64,000 nucleotides of DNA, taken from NCBI RefSeq assembly GCF_010731775.1, contig NZ_AP022590.1, positions 4,464,001-4,528,000 on the forward strand. Reading direction: 5' to 3'. Source of the stretch: Mycobacterium mantenii (GTDB lineage: Bacteria; Actinomycetota; Actinomycetes; Mycobacteriales; Mycobacteriaceae). The notes below the pieces were generated by a model. It did not search any database. It was not told the DNA's origin and worked only from the letters and a program-made list of their open reading frames with translations. The translations under genes were made by a program, and so were the position numbers. This document shows positions 24,722-34,548 of the stretch, piece by piece. Positions within the stretch are counted from its first letter, which is position 1. Every line of letters starts with the position of its first letter.

Positions 24722-26442
24722 CAGCCCACCTCGGTTTCGTCCCGCCACGTCTGCCCTACCTTCTGCTAGAGAAATGTAGCTGCCGCAACGCCAACCGGTG
24801 ATGAATCGCTCAACTAACAGCGGCGTTTGTTCGCCTATGGGGCTAACCCGGTAGTCAGGAGGCGACGAGCGGTTCCGCAGTACCCTTCGTCACTGACGCC
24901 CTCGGGCCTAGCTGGTTGAGCAATGAGGCTGAAGTCGTTCCGGACAATCCAGCGGGGCGAGGGTATCGGCCCGAAGATCGTGGCGATCTCGCCGGCGGGG
25001 GCAGCAGCATCGAGGCGCCGGACGAGCCGTATCTGCCCTTCCCCGTGTGGCAGGCATCGCGTTGCGGCCAGCAGCCTTTCGCACGCTTCGTCCTCATCGG
25101 CGGGCGGGTCGGCACCTCACAAACCCGTCATGTGGCTCGTCGGTCGAGCAGTCACAAGAGCCCACTCGGACGTTCTCGGCATACCGGTGACACACCCTCG
25201 CAAGTTGCGGTCGGCTACCTCCGCCGGAGTATCGCGGGCCGACCGGAAATGATGAGGACACGCGGCAGGCACACCATCCGACGTGGTCCGTACCGAGTTG
25301 GCAATCGACAGGCCGTGGGTCCAGCCTGTCCCCGTGGAGTACGTTGGAGCTGCCTTCCGGCTCACCAGCAACGTGCTTAAATATACTAATGATCCAATTC
25401 GATATATAGATAAATATTTTGCTGTTGCGGGCTGATTGGCCGACGCGTCTCATTCGCGTGCTCCCCTTCCACTCGCCGTCACCCTGGTCAAGCCCGGTCG
25501 ACCCGACAGGCGTTGGCGAAGAATAAATGCACGGTCGGTCCGGGGAAGACGGTGACGTTGTTGAAGGGCAGCCAAGTGGCGAGATCCGAAAGCGCCAGGA
25601 CGTCGAACCGCACCCACCGATGACAAGGGAACTCCCGTATCGCCGCCCCAAGAGCACTGGTCATGCAGCTTTGAGCAGCCTGCCACGATCCGCCGGCTTG
25701 GAAGGTGGCATCCGAAATGCGAACCTGTTCCGTCCCGCGCGGTGCAAGGCGCGGGGGCAAAAGTCGCGGCGATCTAAATGGATGGTGATATGCACTGCGA
25801 ATCGCAAACTCCTTTTCGACTCGCTATTGCTCGCTGCCCGCACTATACGTGAAGAAGTAAGGCATAAGGGGCTGCAGGATATGTGCGAAAATACGGATCG
25901 TATTCAAATGTCCATCCAATCGTGCGCCTGCCCGGAAATCACGGTGCAAAGTTCGACAGGCTGATTTACGCTAATTCTAATGGGAAGAGACGGCCGAAAT
26001 CGCTCGATTGGAGCAAATTAACCGGGCGTAAATTATCCGGCGCCATCACGCTGGAACGGATGCGCCAATCCGGCTACCCGCGACACGGCCCTCGGCTCAG
26101 CTACGCCAGCTGTATGACCCGGTGAACCCTAATAGACCCACGTGAAGGGCCGTAACCGCCAATGCCGAACAGAGACACGTGCAGTTGGCAAGTACCCGAC
26201 GATTGCGACGTTTAGATTGAATATATCGCAGCCCACAGCAAATCAGCCATAGTTTGACAGATGTCTACCGAACCTGGATTGCCAACAATGAAAGCGGTGT
26301 ATGTTGCTCTGCATGAAAGTCGTGGTGTACCGTCCCGCCTGTGCCGTGGGCCACACCGTTGGACGGCGGCGCTTATATTAACCGTACGGGGAGGATTCAC
26401 CGCTCTAATGCCGGCTGAGATTCGATACGAGCGGGTGCGCTA
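24722..26442. other. 1.7-kb gene-poor, lower-GC region upstream of the mce operon
   Basis: No open frame here has a recognisable family, and several parts are clearly more AT-rich than the surroundings (25378-25425, 25800-26050, 26200-26400). A minus-strand frame at 25488-25760 reads protein-like text (REFPCHRWVRFDVLALSDLATW) but has no family or ribosome site. The mce promoter should lie in the last few hundred bases; TATATT near 26374 is one possible -10. The region looks like decayed or foreign DNA. Confidence 0.4.
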
Positions 26443-27273
26443 GTGGTCACGACGGACGCAACATCGGCTCCGCCGGCCACCAGTTTGTCGCCGGCGGAGG
26501 GAGTCGGGCTTAGGCCGGCAAGCTACACCAAGCCGCTGCGGGAGGTCGGCAACTTTTTCGCGTTGTCGCTGGACATCCTGGTGCAGATGGTGCGTCCGCC
26601 CTTTGCCTGGCGTGAGTTCGTCCACCAGAGTTGGTTTGTCGCTCGAGTCACGATCTTCCCAACCGTTGCCGTGTCGATCCCTTTCAATGCGTTCGCCGTC
26701 TTCATCATCAACATCCTGCTGGTCGAGATCGGCGCCGCCGACCTCTCCGGCACCGGCGCTGCGCTGGCGTGTGTTGTGTACATCGGCCCGATATCGACGG
26801 TGCTGGTCGTAGCGGGTTGTGGCGCCACCGCGATGTGCGCCGAACTGGGGGCTCGCACCATCCGCGAAGAAATCGACGCGATGCGAGTCATGGGAATCAA
26901 CCCGGTCCAGCGCCTGCTGGTGCCGAGGGTTCTTGCGCTCACGGTCAACGGGCTGCTGCTGAACGCCATCAACACGATCGTCGGCCTGGTCACCAGCTAC
27001 TTCTTCTCCATCGGCTTCCAACACGTCAATCCTGGTTCCTACGCGGCGAGCTTGACGCTGCTCGTTGGGGTCACCGAAGTCGTCATAGCCTTCGTCAAGG
27101 CGACACTTTTCGGCGTGATCGCCGGCTTGATCGCCTGCTACAAGGGCACCACTGTGGGCGGAGGCCCGCAAGGCGTCGGCAACGCGGTCAACGAAACCGT
27201 GGTGTATACGTTCATGGCTTTATTTGTGATCAATGTGGTACTCACCGCGGTCACGACGAAGGCGACGATGTGA
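26443..27273 (+). CDS. yrbEA: YrbEA/MlaE-type permease subunit of the Mce transporter
   Basis: This 276-residue membrane protein is an MlaE/YrbE permease: several hydrophobic segments, the family motif GARTIREEIDAMRVMGINP and the end GVGNAVNETVVYTF. With YrbEB it forms the inner-membrane channel of a lipid importer powered by an MceG ATPase encoded elsewhere. Gene order yrbEA-yrbEB-mceA-F is the canonical mce operon. The mce number (1-8) cannot be assigned by eye, so the symbol is generic. It starts with GTG and ends in a 4-nt overlap with yrbEB. Confidence 0.93.
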   Translation: MVTTDATSAPPATSLSPAEGVGLRPASYTKPLREVGNFFALSLDILVQMVRPPFAWREFVHQSWFVARVTIFPTVAVSIPFNAFAVFIINILLVEIGAADLSGTGAALACVVYIGPISTVLVVAGCGATAMCAELGARTIREEIDAMRVMGINPVQRLLVPRVLALTVNGLLLNAINTIVGLVTSYFFSIGFQHVNPGSYAASLTLLVGVTEVVIAFVKATLFGVIAGLIACYKGTTVGGGPQGVGNAVNETVVYTFMALFVINVVLTAVTTKATM

Positions 27274-28124
27274 GCGCCGCCCCCGCCGGACTGAGGCTGC
27301 CGCGGCTGACGAGTACCGTGCGTGGCCTGATCAACGAGTGGAATCGGCTGGGAAGCCAGACCGCGTTCTACGTCAGGGCACTGGGCTTCATGTGGGAAGC
27401 CGTTGTCCGTTACAAAGTGGAAACGCTGCGACTGATCGCGAATATGAGTCTGGGTGTTGGTGCGTTGGCCGTAATCGGCGGCACCGTGGTCATCGTCACC
27501 ACCCTGACGATGTCCGTCGGTGGACTCGTCGCCATCCAGCTATTCCGATCGTTGTCCGATGTCGGGGTGCAGGCGTTGAGCGGATTTGCCTCCGCTTACA
27601 TCAACACGCGCCTCGCCGCGCCGCTGGTCGCCTGTATCGGCCTAGCGGCCACCATCGGCGCCGGTGCCACTGCGCAGTTGGGCGCCATGCGAATCAACGA
27701 GGAGGTCGACGCGCTCGAGGTGATGGGCATCCGCACAATCACCTATCTAGTCTCCACCCGGGTGGTGGCCGGTGTCGTCGTCGCAGTTCCGTTATGGTGC
27801 ATGGCCTCGCTGGCCGGCTATATGGCCACCCGGACCCTTGTCATTTTCGCCTATGGGCAGGCTCCCGGGGTCTACGACCACTACTTCCACACCTACCTGC
27901 AGCCGACCGACCTGATCTGGTCGATGCTGCAAGTCATCGGGACGGCCACATCGATCATGTTGGTACACACTTATTACGGTTTCAACGCCTCCGGCGGGCC
28001 GGCCGGCGTCGGTGAGGCGGTCGGTCGTGCGGTACGCGCATCCCTGGTCGTTGCGGTAGCGGTGACTTTGGCGGTGGCAATGGCCGCCTACGGTGTGTCC
28101 GGCGACTTCAACCTGTCGGGATAG
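27270..28124 (+). CDS. yrbEB: YrbEB/MlaE-type permease subunit of the Mce transporter
   Basis: This 284-residue YrbE permease has the conserved RINEEVDALEVMGIRT segment and a C-terminal NASGGPAGVGEAVGRAVRAS. The GTG at 27270 overlaps the yrbEA stop (GTGA), so the two permease subunits are coupled and probably made 1:1. A long N-terminal amphipathic stretch (STVRGLINEWNRLG) precedes the first membrane segment. Confidence 0.93.
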   Translation: MSAAPAGLRLPRLTSTVRGLINEWNRLGSQTAFYVRALGFMWEAVVRYKVETLRLIANMSLGVGALAVIGGTVVIVTTLTMSVGGLVAIQLFRSLSDVGVQALSGFASAYINTRLAAPLVACIGLAATIGAGATAQLGAMRINEEVDALEVMGIRTITYLVSTRVVAGVVVAVPLWCMASLAGYMATRTLVIFAYGQAPGVYDHYFHTYLQPTDLIWSMLQVIGTATSIMLVHTYYGFNASGGPAGVGEAVGRAVRASLVVAVAVTLAVAMAAYGVSGDFNLSG

Positions 28125-28129
28125 CGACG

Positions 28130-29602
28130 ATGACAAGGAAACGGCGCGAGGCCGGCCTGCACCCGGCGCTGTGGACGGTGATCCTTTTGGCCTTCATCAT
28201 CGGCGCATTTGTGTTGACGCTAGGCGCGTTCAACAGAGACTTCAGACCGTACGCCAGGGTGACCCTCACCTCGGACCGGTCGGGCCTGGTCATGGAACCC
28301 GGCGCGAAGGTGAAGTTGCGCGGCGTCCAGGTCGGCCGGGTTGCGTCGATTCAGGAGGGCGACCCGGTGAAACTTCAGCTGGAACTGTACCCAGAGCAGC
28401 TCAAATACATTCCCTCCAACGTCGGAGCCGAGATCACCGCCACCACAGCGTTCGGCGCCAAGTATGTCGACCTGCTCACCCCCACCGACCCGAGCCCGAA
28501 GCGGCTGACGGCCGGGGCGGTGGTGGAATCACGCAACGTGACCACTGAGGTAAACACGGTGTTCCAGAATTTGGTTGCGGTGCTGAACAAGGTCGACGTC
28601 GCCAAACTCAACGCTGTCCTCACGGCCCTGGCCGAAGGGTTTCGCGGCAAGGGTCCGGCCATCGGCGAGGCGACCACCGACTTCAACCAGGTGCTGACGG
28701 AGATCAACCCCCGCAGCGAAACCATCCGCGCGGATTTTCATGCACTGAAGGGGTTCAGTGACACCTACGCCGCAGCCGCACGTGACATCGTGACGGTACT
28801 GGACGCTGCCAGCACGACTAGCTCCACGATCACCAACAACGCCAAGCAGCTTGACTCGTTGCTGCTCGACCTCACCGGACTTTCCCGTAGCGGGGTCAAC
28901 CTGCTCGGCCCAAATAAGGACAACCTCGTGCACGGCATCAACCTGCTCGAGTCCACCACCAGCCTGTTGATGAAATACAACCCGGAATTGACCTGCTTGC
29001 TGGTCGGCGGGAAGAACGTCGTCGATTTCGGCTTCTTGGATGTTGCCGGTGGACGCAACGGCTTCTCGGTGATTCTGGACGCCGGACTGCTACTGGGCGA
29101 CGACACATACAGTTTCCCCGAGAATCTGCCGATCAACGGCATCAAGGGCGGCCCTGGAGGCCAGCCTGGCTGTGGATCGTTGCCAGACGTGTCGAAAAAC
29201 TTCCCGCAGCGCTACCTGGTCACCAACTCCGGGTGGGGCACCGGAATGGACGTTCGGCCCAACCCCGGTATCGGCTTCCCGGGCTACGTCGATTACTTCC
29301 CCGTCACCCGCGGAACACCGAAACCGCCCAGCCTGCGCCACCCGGGAGGTCCGGCTCCCGGCCCTATCCCGTACCCGGGTGCACCACCGTACGGGGCGCC
29401 CATGTACGCCCCGGACGGAACGCCGCTGTATCCCGGTCTGCCGCCGGCGCCCCCGCCGGGCAGACCCCGGGAAACGGGGCCGCCGCCGGCCGGATCCGAA
29501 CCGTTCTTGCCGGCAACGCCGGGCGGCCCGCAACCAACTTGCGGAGTGGTCACCGTGCCGTGTGAGCCGCCGCCACCGCCGCCGTTCGCGCCAGCGCCCT
29601 GA
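28130..29602 (+). CDS. mceA: MceA substrate-binding protein
   Basis: This 490-residue protein has a basic N-terminus, one membrane anchor (about 13-33: ALWTVILLAFIIGAFVLTLG), an MCE/MlaD domain (about 38-120, with GAKVKLRGVQVGRV) and a helical region that in homologues builds the periplasmic tunnel. It ends in a long Pro/Gly-rich tail (from about residue 395). Mce proteins form a hetero-hexamer that carries lipid across the periplasm. It lies 5 nt after yrbEB. Confidence 0.93.
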   Translation: MTRKRREAGLHPALWTVILLAFIIGAFVLTLGAFNRDFRPYARVTLTSDRSGLVMEPGAKVKLRGVQVGRVASIQEGDPVKLQLELYPEQLKYIPSNVGAEITATTAFGAKYVDLLTPTDPSPKRLTAGAVVESRNVTTEVNTVFQNLVAVLNKVDVAKLNAVLTALAEGFRGKGPAIGEATTDFNQVLTEINPRSETIRADFHALKGFSDTYAAAARDIVTVLDAASTTSSTITNNAKQLDSLLLDLTGLSRSGVNLLGPNKDNLVHGINLLESTTSLLMKYNPELTCLLVGGKNVVDFGFLDVAGGRNGFSVILDAGLLLGDDTYSFPENLPINGIKGGPGGQPGCGSLPDVSKNFPQRYLVTNSGWGTGMDVRPNPGIGFPGYVDYFPVTRGTPKPPSLRHPGGPAPGPIPYPGAPPYGAPMYAPDGTPLYPGLPPAPPPGRPRETGPPPAGSEPFLPATPGGPQPTCGVVTVPCEPPPPPPFAPAP

Positions 29603-29630
29603 CGGCCGAAAGCTATAGAGGAAGGCAGAG

Positions 29631-30659
29631 ATGCGAGAGAATTTGCGAGGCGCGCTGTGGCGCCTCGCCATCTACGTTGTCGTCTGCGTGACGGGCGCGT
29701 TCGGACTGATCGCCGTCTTCGCCCAGTTGCGTTTCCAGTCGGAGAAGACCTACACGGCCCAGTTCGTCAATGTATCGGGACTAGAGGGCGGCAACTTCGT
29801 CCGCATTGCTGGTGTCGAGGTCGGCAAGGTCAAAAACATCGCCGTCCAGCCCGACTCGACGGTGCGCGTCGAGTTCACCGCGGCCGATTCGGTAGTGCTT
29901 ACCGAGGGCACCAGGGCTGCGATCCGTTTCGCCGATCTCGTGGGCGGCAGGTATGTGGCACTCGAAGAGGGAGCCGGGGGAGTCAAGAGACTTAATCCGG
30001 GCGGGACCATCCCACTGAGCCGCACCGAGCCTGCGCTGGACCTGGACGCCTTGATCGGCGGTTTTCGGCCGTTGTTTCGCGCACTGGATCCAGACCAGGT
30101 GAACAAACTGACCGGTCAATTGATCGCCGCTTTCCAGGGACAGGGCGCCACGATCAGCTCATTCCTCAGCCAGGCCGCAGCCCTGACAAACACGCTGGCC
30201 GACCGGGATCAACTGATCGGTCAAGTCGTCGTCAATCTGAATACCGTGCTCGGTTCGCTGAGCGGCCAGAGCAAACAGTTCGCCAAGGCCGTCGACTCGC
30301 TCTCTGAACTCGTGGCAGGCCTGAACGCCCGCAAGCAAGACATCAGCAACGGCGTGGCGTACGCCAACGCGGCTGCCGGGTCAATCGCCGGCCTGCTGGC
30401 GCAGGCTCGACCGCCGTTGAAGAAAGTGGTTCACGAGGCGGATCGAACGGCCGCAACCATATTGGCCGATCACGACTATTTCGACAACTTTCTCAACACC
30501 TGGCCCGATGCGACTCAAATACTCAACAGGCAGGGCATGTACGGCGACTTCTTCAGCTTCTACTTCTGCGAAATCGTGTTAAAGGTCAACGGGAAGGGTG
30601 GTCAACCGGTGTACGTCAAGCTGGCCGGCCAGCCCACCGGCAGGTGTACGCCGCGATGA
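29631..30659 (+). CDS. mceB: MceB substrate-binding protein
   Basis: This 342-residue Mce protein has an N-terminal membrane anchor (RLAIYVVVCVTGAFGLIAVF), an MCE domain with GNFVRIAGVEVGKVKNI and a helical second half. Unlike its neighbours it has no long proline-rich tail. It contains a Cys near the end (FYFCEIV and GRCTPR), a pair seen in MceB proteins. The AGGAAGGCAG site precedes the ATG. It overlaps mceC by 4 nt. Confidence 0.92.
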   Translation: MRENLRGALWRLAIYVVVCVTGAFGLIAVFAQLRFQSEKTYTAQFVNVSGLEGGNFVRIAGVEVGKVKNIAVQPDSTVRVEFTAADSVVLTEGTRAAIRFADLVGGRYVALEEGAGGVKRLNPGGTIPLSRTEPALDLDALIGGFRPLFRALDPDQVNKLTGQLIAAFQGQGATISSFLSQAAALTNTLADRDQLIGQVVVNLNTVLGSLSGQSKQFAKAVDSLSELVAGLNARKQDISNGVAYANAAAGSIAGLLAQARPPLKKVVHEADRTAATILADHDYFDNFLNTWPDATQILNRQGMYGDFFSFYFCEIVLKVNGKGGQPVYVKLAGQPTGRCTPR

Positions 30660-32050
30660 GGCCTTTCTCCGATCGCAACCCGCTTGTCATCGGCGCCATC
30701 GGCGTCGGCATCATCCTCGCTTTGATGCTGCTGTCGGTGAACTACGACAAGTTGCCGTTCTTCAGCAACGGTAAGACCTACTCGGCGTATTTCGCTGAGG
30801 CGGGCGGGTTGATGTCTGGCAACGTCGTGCAAGTGTCGGGTTTCCGGGTCGGGCAGGTCTCCAGCGTCGAATTGGACGGACCCCGGGTGCTGGTCAAGTT
30901 CGACGTCGCCGACAACATCCGCCTTGGTGACCGCACCGAGGCGGCAATAAAGTTGAAGACTCTGCTCGGAACCAAGATTCTCGAGGTCACCCCCCGCGGG
31001 GAGGGGAAGCTGAGCGGTCCGATACCCCTCAACCGGACCACGCCGGCCTATCAACTGCCCGACGCTCTGGGTGACCTCACGACAACCATCAGCGGCCTGA
31101 ACACCAAGCGACTGTCGGACTCGCTCGCGGTGCTCTCCGACACATTCTCAGATACGCCACCCGATCTGAAGGCCGCGGTTCAGGGGGTGGCGCGCTTTTC
31201 GCAGACATTGGACGAGCGCGACGCGCAGCTGCGAAACCTGTTGAGTAACGCCAACAAGGCAACGAAGGTACTGTCTGAACGCAGCGACGAACTGGTCAAC
31301 CTGGTCACCAACACCAACGCGTTGCTGGTTCAGCTGCGAACGCAAAGCAACGCGCTCAACCAGATCGCCCACAACCTCTCCGCGCTGGCCCAGCAGCTAA
31401 AAGGCCTCATCGCCGAGAACCGCGACACGTTGAAGCCGGCACTGGACAAACTCAACGGCGTGCTGACGATCGTCGACAACCGCAAAGAACGCGTGCAGAA
31501 GGCGCTCGTAGGGCTTAACAGATACGCCCTGGGACTGGGTGAATCGGTGGGATCGGGGCCGTTCTTCAAGGCCTATGTCGTCAACCTGCTGCCGGGGCAG
31601 TGGGTGCAGCCGTACATCGATGCGGCCTTCTCCGACCTCGGCCTGGATCCGAATGTGCTGTTGCCCTCGCAACGCACTGACCCGCAGATCGGCCAGCCGG
31701 GGACCCCGCCGCTACCGGTTCCGTACCCGCGTACCGGGCAGGGCGGACCACCACGGATGACTATCCCTGACGCGATCACTGGCAACCCGAGCGACCATCA
31801 GTGCGGTTTGCCGGGCGTGCCGTTGCCTGGCCCTGGCTGCTACCCGGCTCGCGAGCCGGTGCCCGCGCCACCACCCGGAGGCCCGCCGCCGGGACCGCCC
31901 GCACCGCTGGGTCCCGGCCAAGGCCAATCCCAGCCTCCGCCGTCGGGACCGATCGAGCAGCCGGCACCCGGGCAGGTGCCGCCGGCCCAAGCGCCCGTGC
32001 TGAACGGGCCGGGGCCCATCAACCCGCCGGACGAAGGTGGTGGACGGTGA
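30656..32050 (+). CDS. mceC: MceC substrate-binding protein
   Basis: This 464-residue Mce protein begins at the ATG overlapping the mceB stop (ATGA). It has an anchor at about 9-27 (LVIGAIGVGIILALMLLSV), an MCE domain with SGNVVQVSGFRVGQV, a long coiled helical part with regular Leu/Asn heptads and a proline-rich tail (from about 345). The four-base overlaps on both sides fit tightly coupled synthesis of hexamer subunits. Confidence 0.93.
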   Translation: MRPFSDRNPLVIGAIGVGIILALMLLSVNYDKLPFFSNGKTYSAYFAEAGGLMSGNVVQVSGFRVGQVSSVELDGPRVLVKFDVADNIRLGDRTEAAIKLKTLLGTKILEVTPRGEGKLSGPIPLNRTTPAYQLPDALGDLTTTISGLNTKRLSDSLAVLSDTFSDTPPDLKAAVQGVARFSQTLDERDAQLRNLLSNANKATKVLSERSDELVNLVTNTNALLVQLRTQSNALNQIAHNLSALAQQLKGLIAENRDTLKPALDKLNGVLTIVDNRKERVQKALVGLNRYALGLGESVGSGPFFKAYVVNLLPGQWVQPYIDAAFSDLGLDPNVLLPSQRTDPQIGQPGTPPLPVPYPRTGQGGPPRMTIPDAITGNPSDHQCGLPGVPLPGPGCYPAREPVPAPPPGGPPPGPPAPLGPGQGQSQPPPSGPIEQPAPGQVPPAQAPVLNGPGPINPPDEGGGR

Positions 32051-33387
32051 ACGGCCGGAACGCCAAGATCGGCGTGGCCGTCGCGCTGGTGGTGGCGCTG
32101 ATCGGGGGCATCGTCATGGTAGTGCGGTTAGCGAACGGCGTCGGCCGCACGAATGTCGTCGGATACTTCGCCAACAGCACCGGCATCTACAACGGAGATG
32201 ACGTCGTTATTCTCGGCGTGCCCGTCGGCAAGGTCGAAAAGATCGAGGCGGAGCCTGACCGCGTCAAGATCACCTTCTGGTACAAGGACAAATACAAGGT
32301 GCCAGCGGACGCCAAAGCCGTGATCCTGTCGCCGTCACTGGTGACGCCTCGATCCATCCAATTGACGCCGGCCTATACGGGTGGTCCGGTGATGCGGACC
32401 GACGCGGTGATCCCGCAGGAACGCACCGCGGTCCCGGTGGAATGGGACGACTTCCGCGAGCAGCTCGAGAAGCTGACGCAGGTACTGCAACCGACCAGAG
32501 CGGGCGGGACCAGCACATTAGGAGCGTTCATCAACACTGCGGCCGACAACCTGCGCGGCCAGGGCCCAGACATCCGTGACACCATTATCAAACTGTCGCA
32601 GGCGATTTCCGCTCTGGGCGATCACAGCGACGACCTGTTCACCACTGTCAAAAACCTGTCGATTCTCGTCTCCGCGTTGCACGACAGCGGCGATCTGCTG
32701 CAACACCTCAACCAAAACCTGGCCGCCGTGACGAACCTGCTGGCAGACGACCCCCATGCGGTTGGCAACGCAGTTCGGGACCTCCACGACGTGGTCGATG
32801 ACGTCCGAACCTTTGTGGCCGACAATCAAGAGTCGCTTGGGACCACCTCGGACAAATTGGCGTCGGTTACACAGGCAGTGAACGACAGCCTCGACGACGT
32901 CAAACAACTCCTGCATGTCGCGCCTACGGCCTTTCAGAACTTCCTCAACATCTACCAGCCTGCGCAAGGCACGCTGAGCGGAGCGCTGGCATTCAACAAC
33001 TTCGCCAACCCGATCCAGTTCCTGTGCTCGGCAATACAGGCCGCTTCCCGTCGGGGCGCCAAGGAGTCAGCGAAGCTGTGCGTGCAGTATCTGGCGCCGA
33101 TCCTGAAAAACCGTCAGTACAACTTCCCGCCGCTGGGCGAGAATCTTTTCGTCGGAGCCTCAGCTCGTCCCAACGAAATCACCTACAGCGAGGACTGGTT
33201 GCGACCCGACTACGTTCCGCCGCCACCTGCCTCCGGCCCGGTCAACCCGCCGCCGCCGGCCAATGCACCACCAGCAGCAGGGAACTCACCACTGGCGGCG
33301 GAATCGCCAGGCGCGCAACCAGTGCCGACCGATCCAGCCGCCGGGTTGCGCGGAATGATGGTGCCGCCCGGAGGTGGTGGACAATGA
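32047..33387 (+). CDS. mceD: MceD substrate-binding protein
   Basis: This 446-residue Mce protein starts with GTG overlapping the mceC stop (GTGA). It has an anchor about 7-27, an MCE domain with GDDVVILGVPVGKVEKIEAE, and helices rich in Asp/Asn/Leu, followed by the LCSAIQAASR and LCVQYLAP cysteines typical of MceD. A Pro/Ala-rich tail closes the protein. As part of the hexamer it should line the lipid tunnel. Confidence 0.93.
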   Translation: MNGRNAKIGVAVALVVALIGGIVMVVRLANGVGRTNVVGYFANSTGIYNGDDVVILGVPVGKVEKIEAEPDRVKITFWYKDKYKVPADAKAVILSPSLVTPRSIQLTPAYTGGPVMRTDAVIPQERTAVPVEWDDFREQLEKLTQVLQPTRAGGTSTLGAFINTAADNLRGQGPDIRDTIIKLSQAISALGDHSDDLFTTVKNLSILVSALHDSGDLLQHLNQNLAAVTNLLADDPHAVGNAVRDLHDVVDDVRTFVADNQESLGTTSDKLASVTQAVNDSLDDVKQLLHVAPTAFQNFLNIYQPAQGTLSGALAFNNFANPIQFLCSAIQAASRRGAKESAKLCVQYLAPILKNRQYNFPPLGENLFVGASARPNEITYSEDWLRPDYVPPPPASGPVNPPPPANAPPAAGNSPLAAESPGAQPVPTDPAAGLRGMMVPPGGGGQ

Positions 33388-34544
33388 TTCGCTTGCGACA
33401 CCGGCTGCGCGTCGCCAGGGGACTCGTGGCGGTGCTGACTGTGGCGGCGCTATCCGGATGTGCTTTCCACGGCGCGAATTCGTTCAAATTGCCGGGCACG
33501 AAGGGCGGGGGCCCAGGCTCATACATTGTCCAAGCGCAGATGCCCGATGTTCAAAACCTCGAACAGAATTCCCGCGTCCGAGTCAACGACGTCACTGTCG
33601 GCACCGTGACCAACATCCAACTTCAGGGCTGGCATGCGATGGTCACCATGACGATTAACGGAGACGTCGATCTGCCAGCTAACGCAACGGCCACCCTGGG
33701 GCAGACCAGCCTGCTGGGCTCGGTGCACGTAGAGCTGGCACCACCCGCCGGTGTGCCGGCCAAGGGCAAGCTCAAAGCGGGATCAGTGATCCCGTTGGCG
33801 TCCGCTGGCGCGTATCCGTCCACCGAACGGACGCTAGCCGCAGTGTCGTTGTTGGTGAACGGCGGTGGCCTAGGCCAGATCCAGGACATCATCAAGGCGT
33901 TGAGCACCGCGTTTAGCGGTCGCGAACAGGACCTGAGAAGCCTTCTCGGGCAACTCGATAAGTTCGTCGGCTACCTCAACGATCAAAAGGACGACATCAT
34001 CGCCGCAACCGACAGCCTCAACAACTTGGTCGGTCAATTCGCCGACCAGAAGCCGGTGATCGACAAGGCGCTGAAGACGCTGCCGGGTGCATTGGCCGTC
34101 CTCAAGGACGAACGGGACAATCTCTCCGACGCGCTCGGGGAGCTGAGCAAATTCGGCGCGCTTGCTGCTGATTCGGTAAACAAAACCAAGTCAAACCTGG
34201 TCAAAGAACTGAACGACCTCGGCCCGGTGCTCCAATCACTCGCCGACGCTGGACCCGCGCTGACTCGCTCGCTCGGGTTTTTCGGAACCTTCCCATTTCC
34301 TAAGGACACGCTCAACAAATGGCTACGCGGCGACTACGCGAACTTGACCGCGGTCCTGGACCTCACGCTGAGCCGGCTCGACGCGGGGTTCTTCACCGGC
34401 ACCCGCTTTGAGTGCAATCTGACCGAGCTAGAGCTGCAGTGGGGCCGCACCATCGGGCAGATGCCCAGTCCGTGCATGGGCGGCAGCCAGTACAACCCCG
34501 GCAACCCATTAGTCGTCCCTTACCACTTCAATCAGGGGCCGTGA
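33384..34544 (+). CDS. mceE: MceE lipoprotein
   Basis: This 386-residue Mce protein has a lipoprotein signal: basic start, hydrophobic core and the lipobox LSGC with Cys26, typical for the E (Lpr-type) position of mce operons. The MCE domain has NSRVRVNDVTVGTV, followed by a long helical region. It lacks the proline-rich tail. The ATG overlaps the mceD stop by 4 nt. Confidence 0.93.
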   Translation: MIRLRHRLRVARGLVAVLTVAALSGCAFHGANSFKLPGTKGGGPGSYIVQAQMPDVQNLEQNSRVRVNDVTVGTVTNIQLQGWHAMVTMTINGDVDLPANATATLGQTSLLGSVHVELAPPAGVPAKGKLKAGSVIPLASAGAYPSTERTLAAVSLLVNGGGLGQIQDIIKALSTAFSGREQDLRSLLGQLDKFVGYLNDQKDDIIAATDSLNNLVGQFADQKPVIDKALKTLPGALAVLKDERDNLSDALGELSKFGALAADSVNKTKSNLVKELNDLGPVLQSLADAGPALTRSLGFFGTFPFPKDTLNKWLRGDYANLTAVLDLTLSRLDAGFFTGTRFECNLTELELQWGRTIGQMPSPCMGGSQYNPGNPLVVPYHFNQGP

Positions 34545-34548
34545 CATC

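Noticed and set aside
25488..25760. Minus-strand open frame with protein-like composition
   Set aside because: No family recognised, no ribosome site and it lies in a gene-poor AT-variable region; noted only as part of that region.
26255..26300. TTTGACAGATGTC before the mce operon as a fifth copy of the TGAC-GTC operator
   Set aside because: It lacks the conserved spacing and the trailing A-run, so the match is no better than chance.
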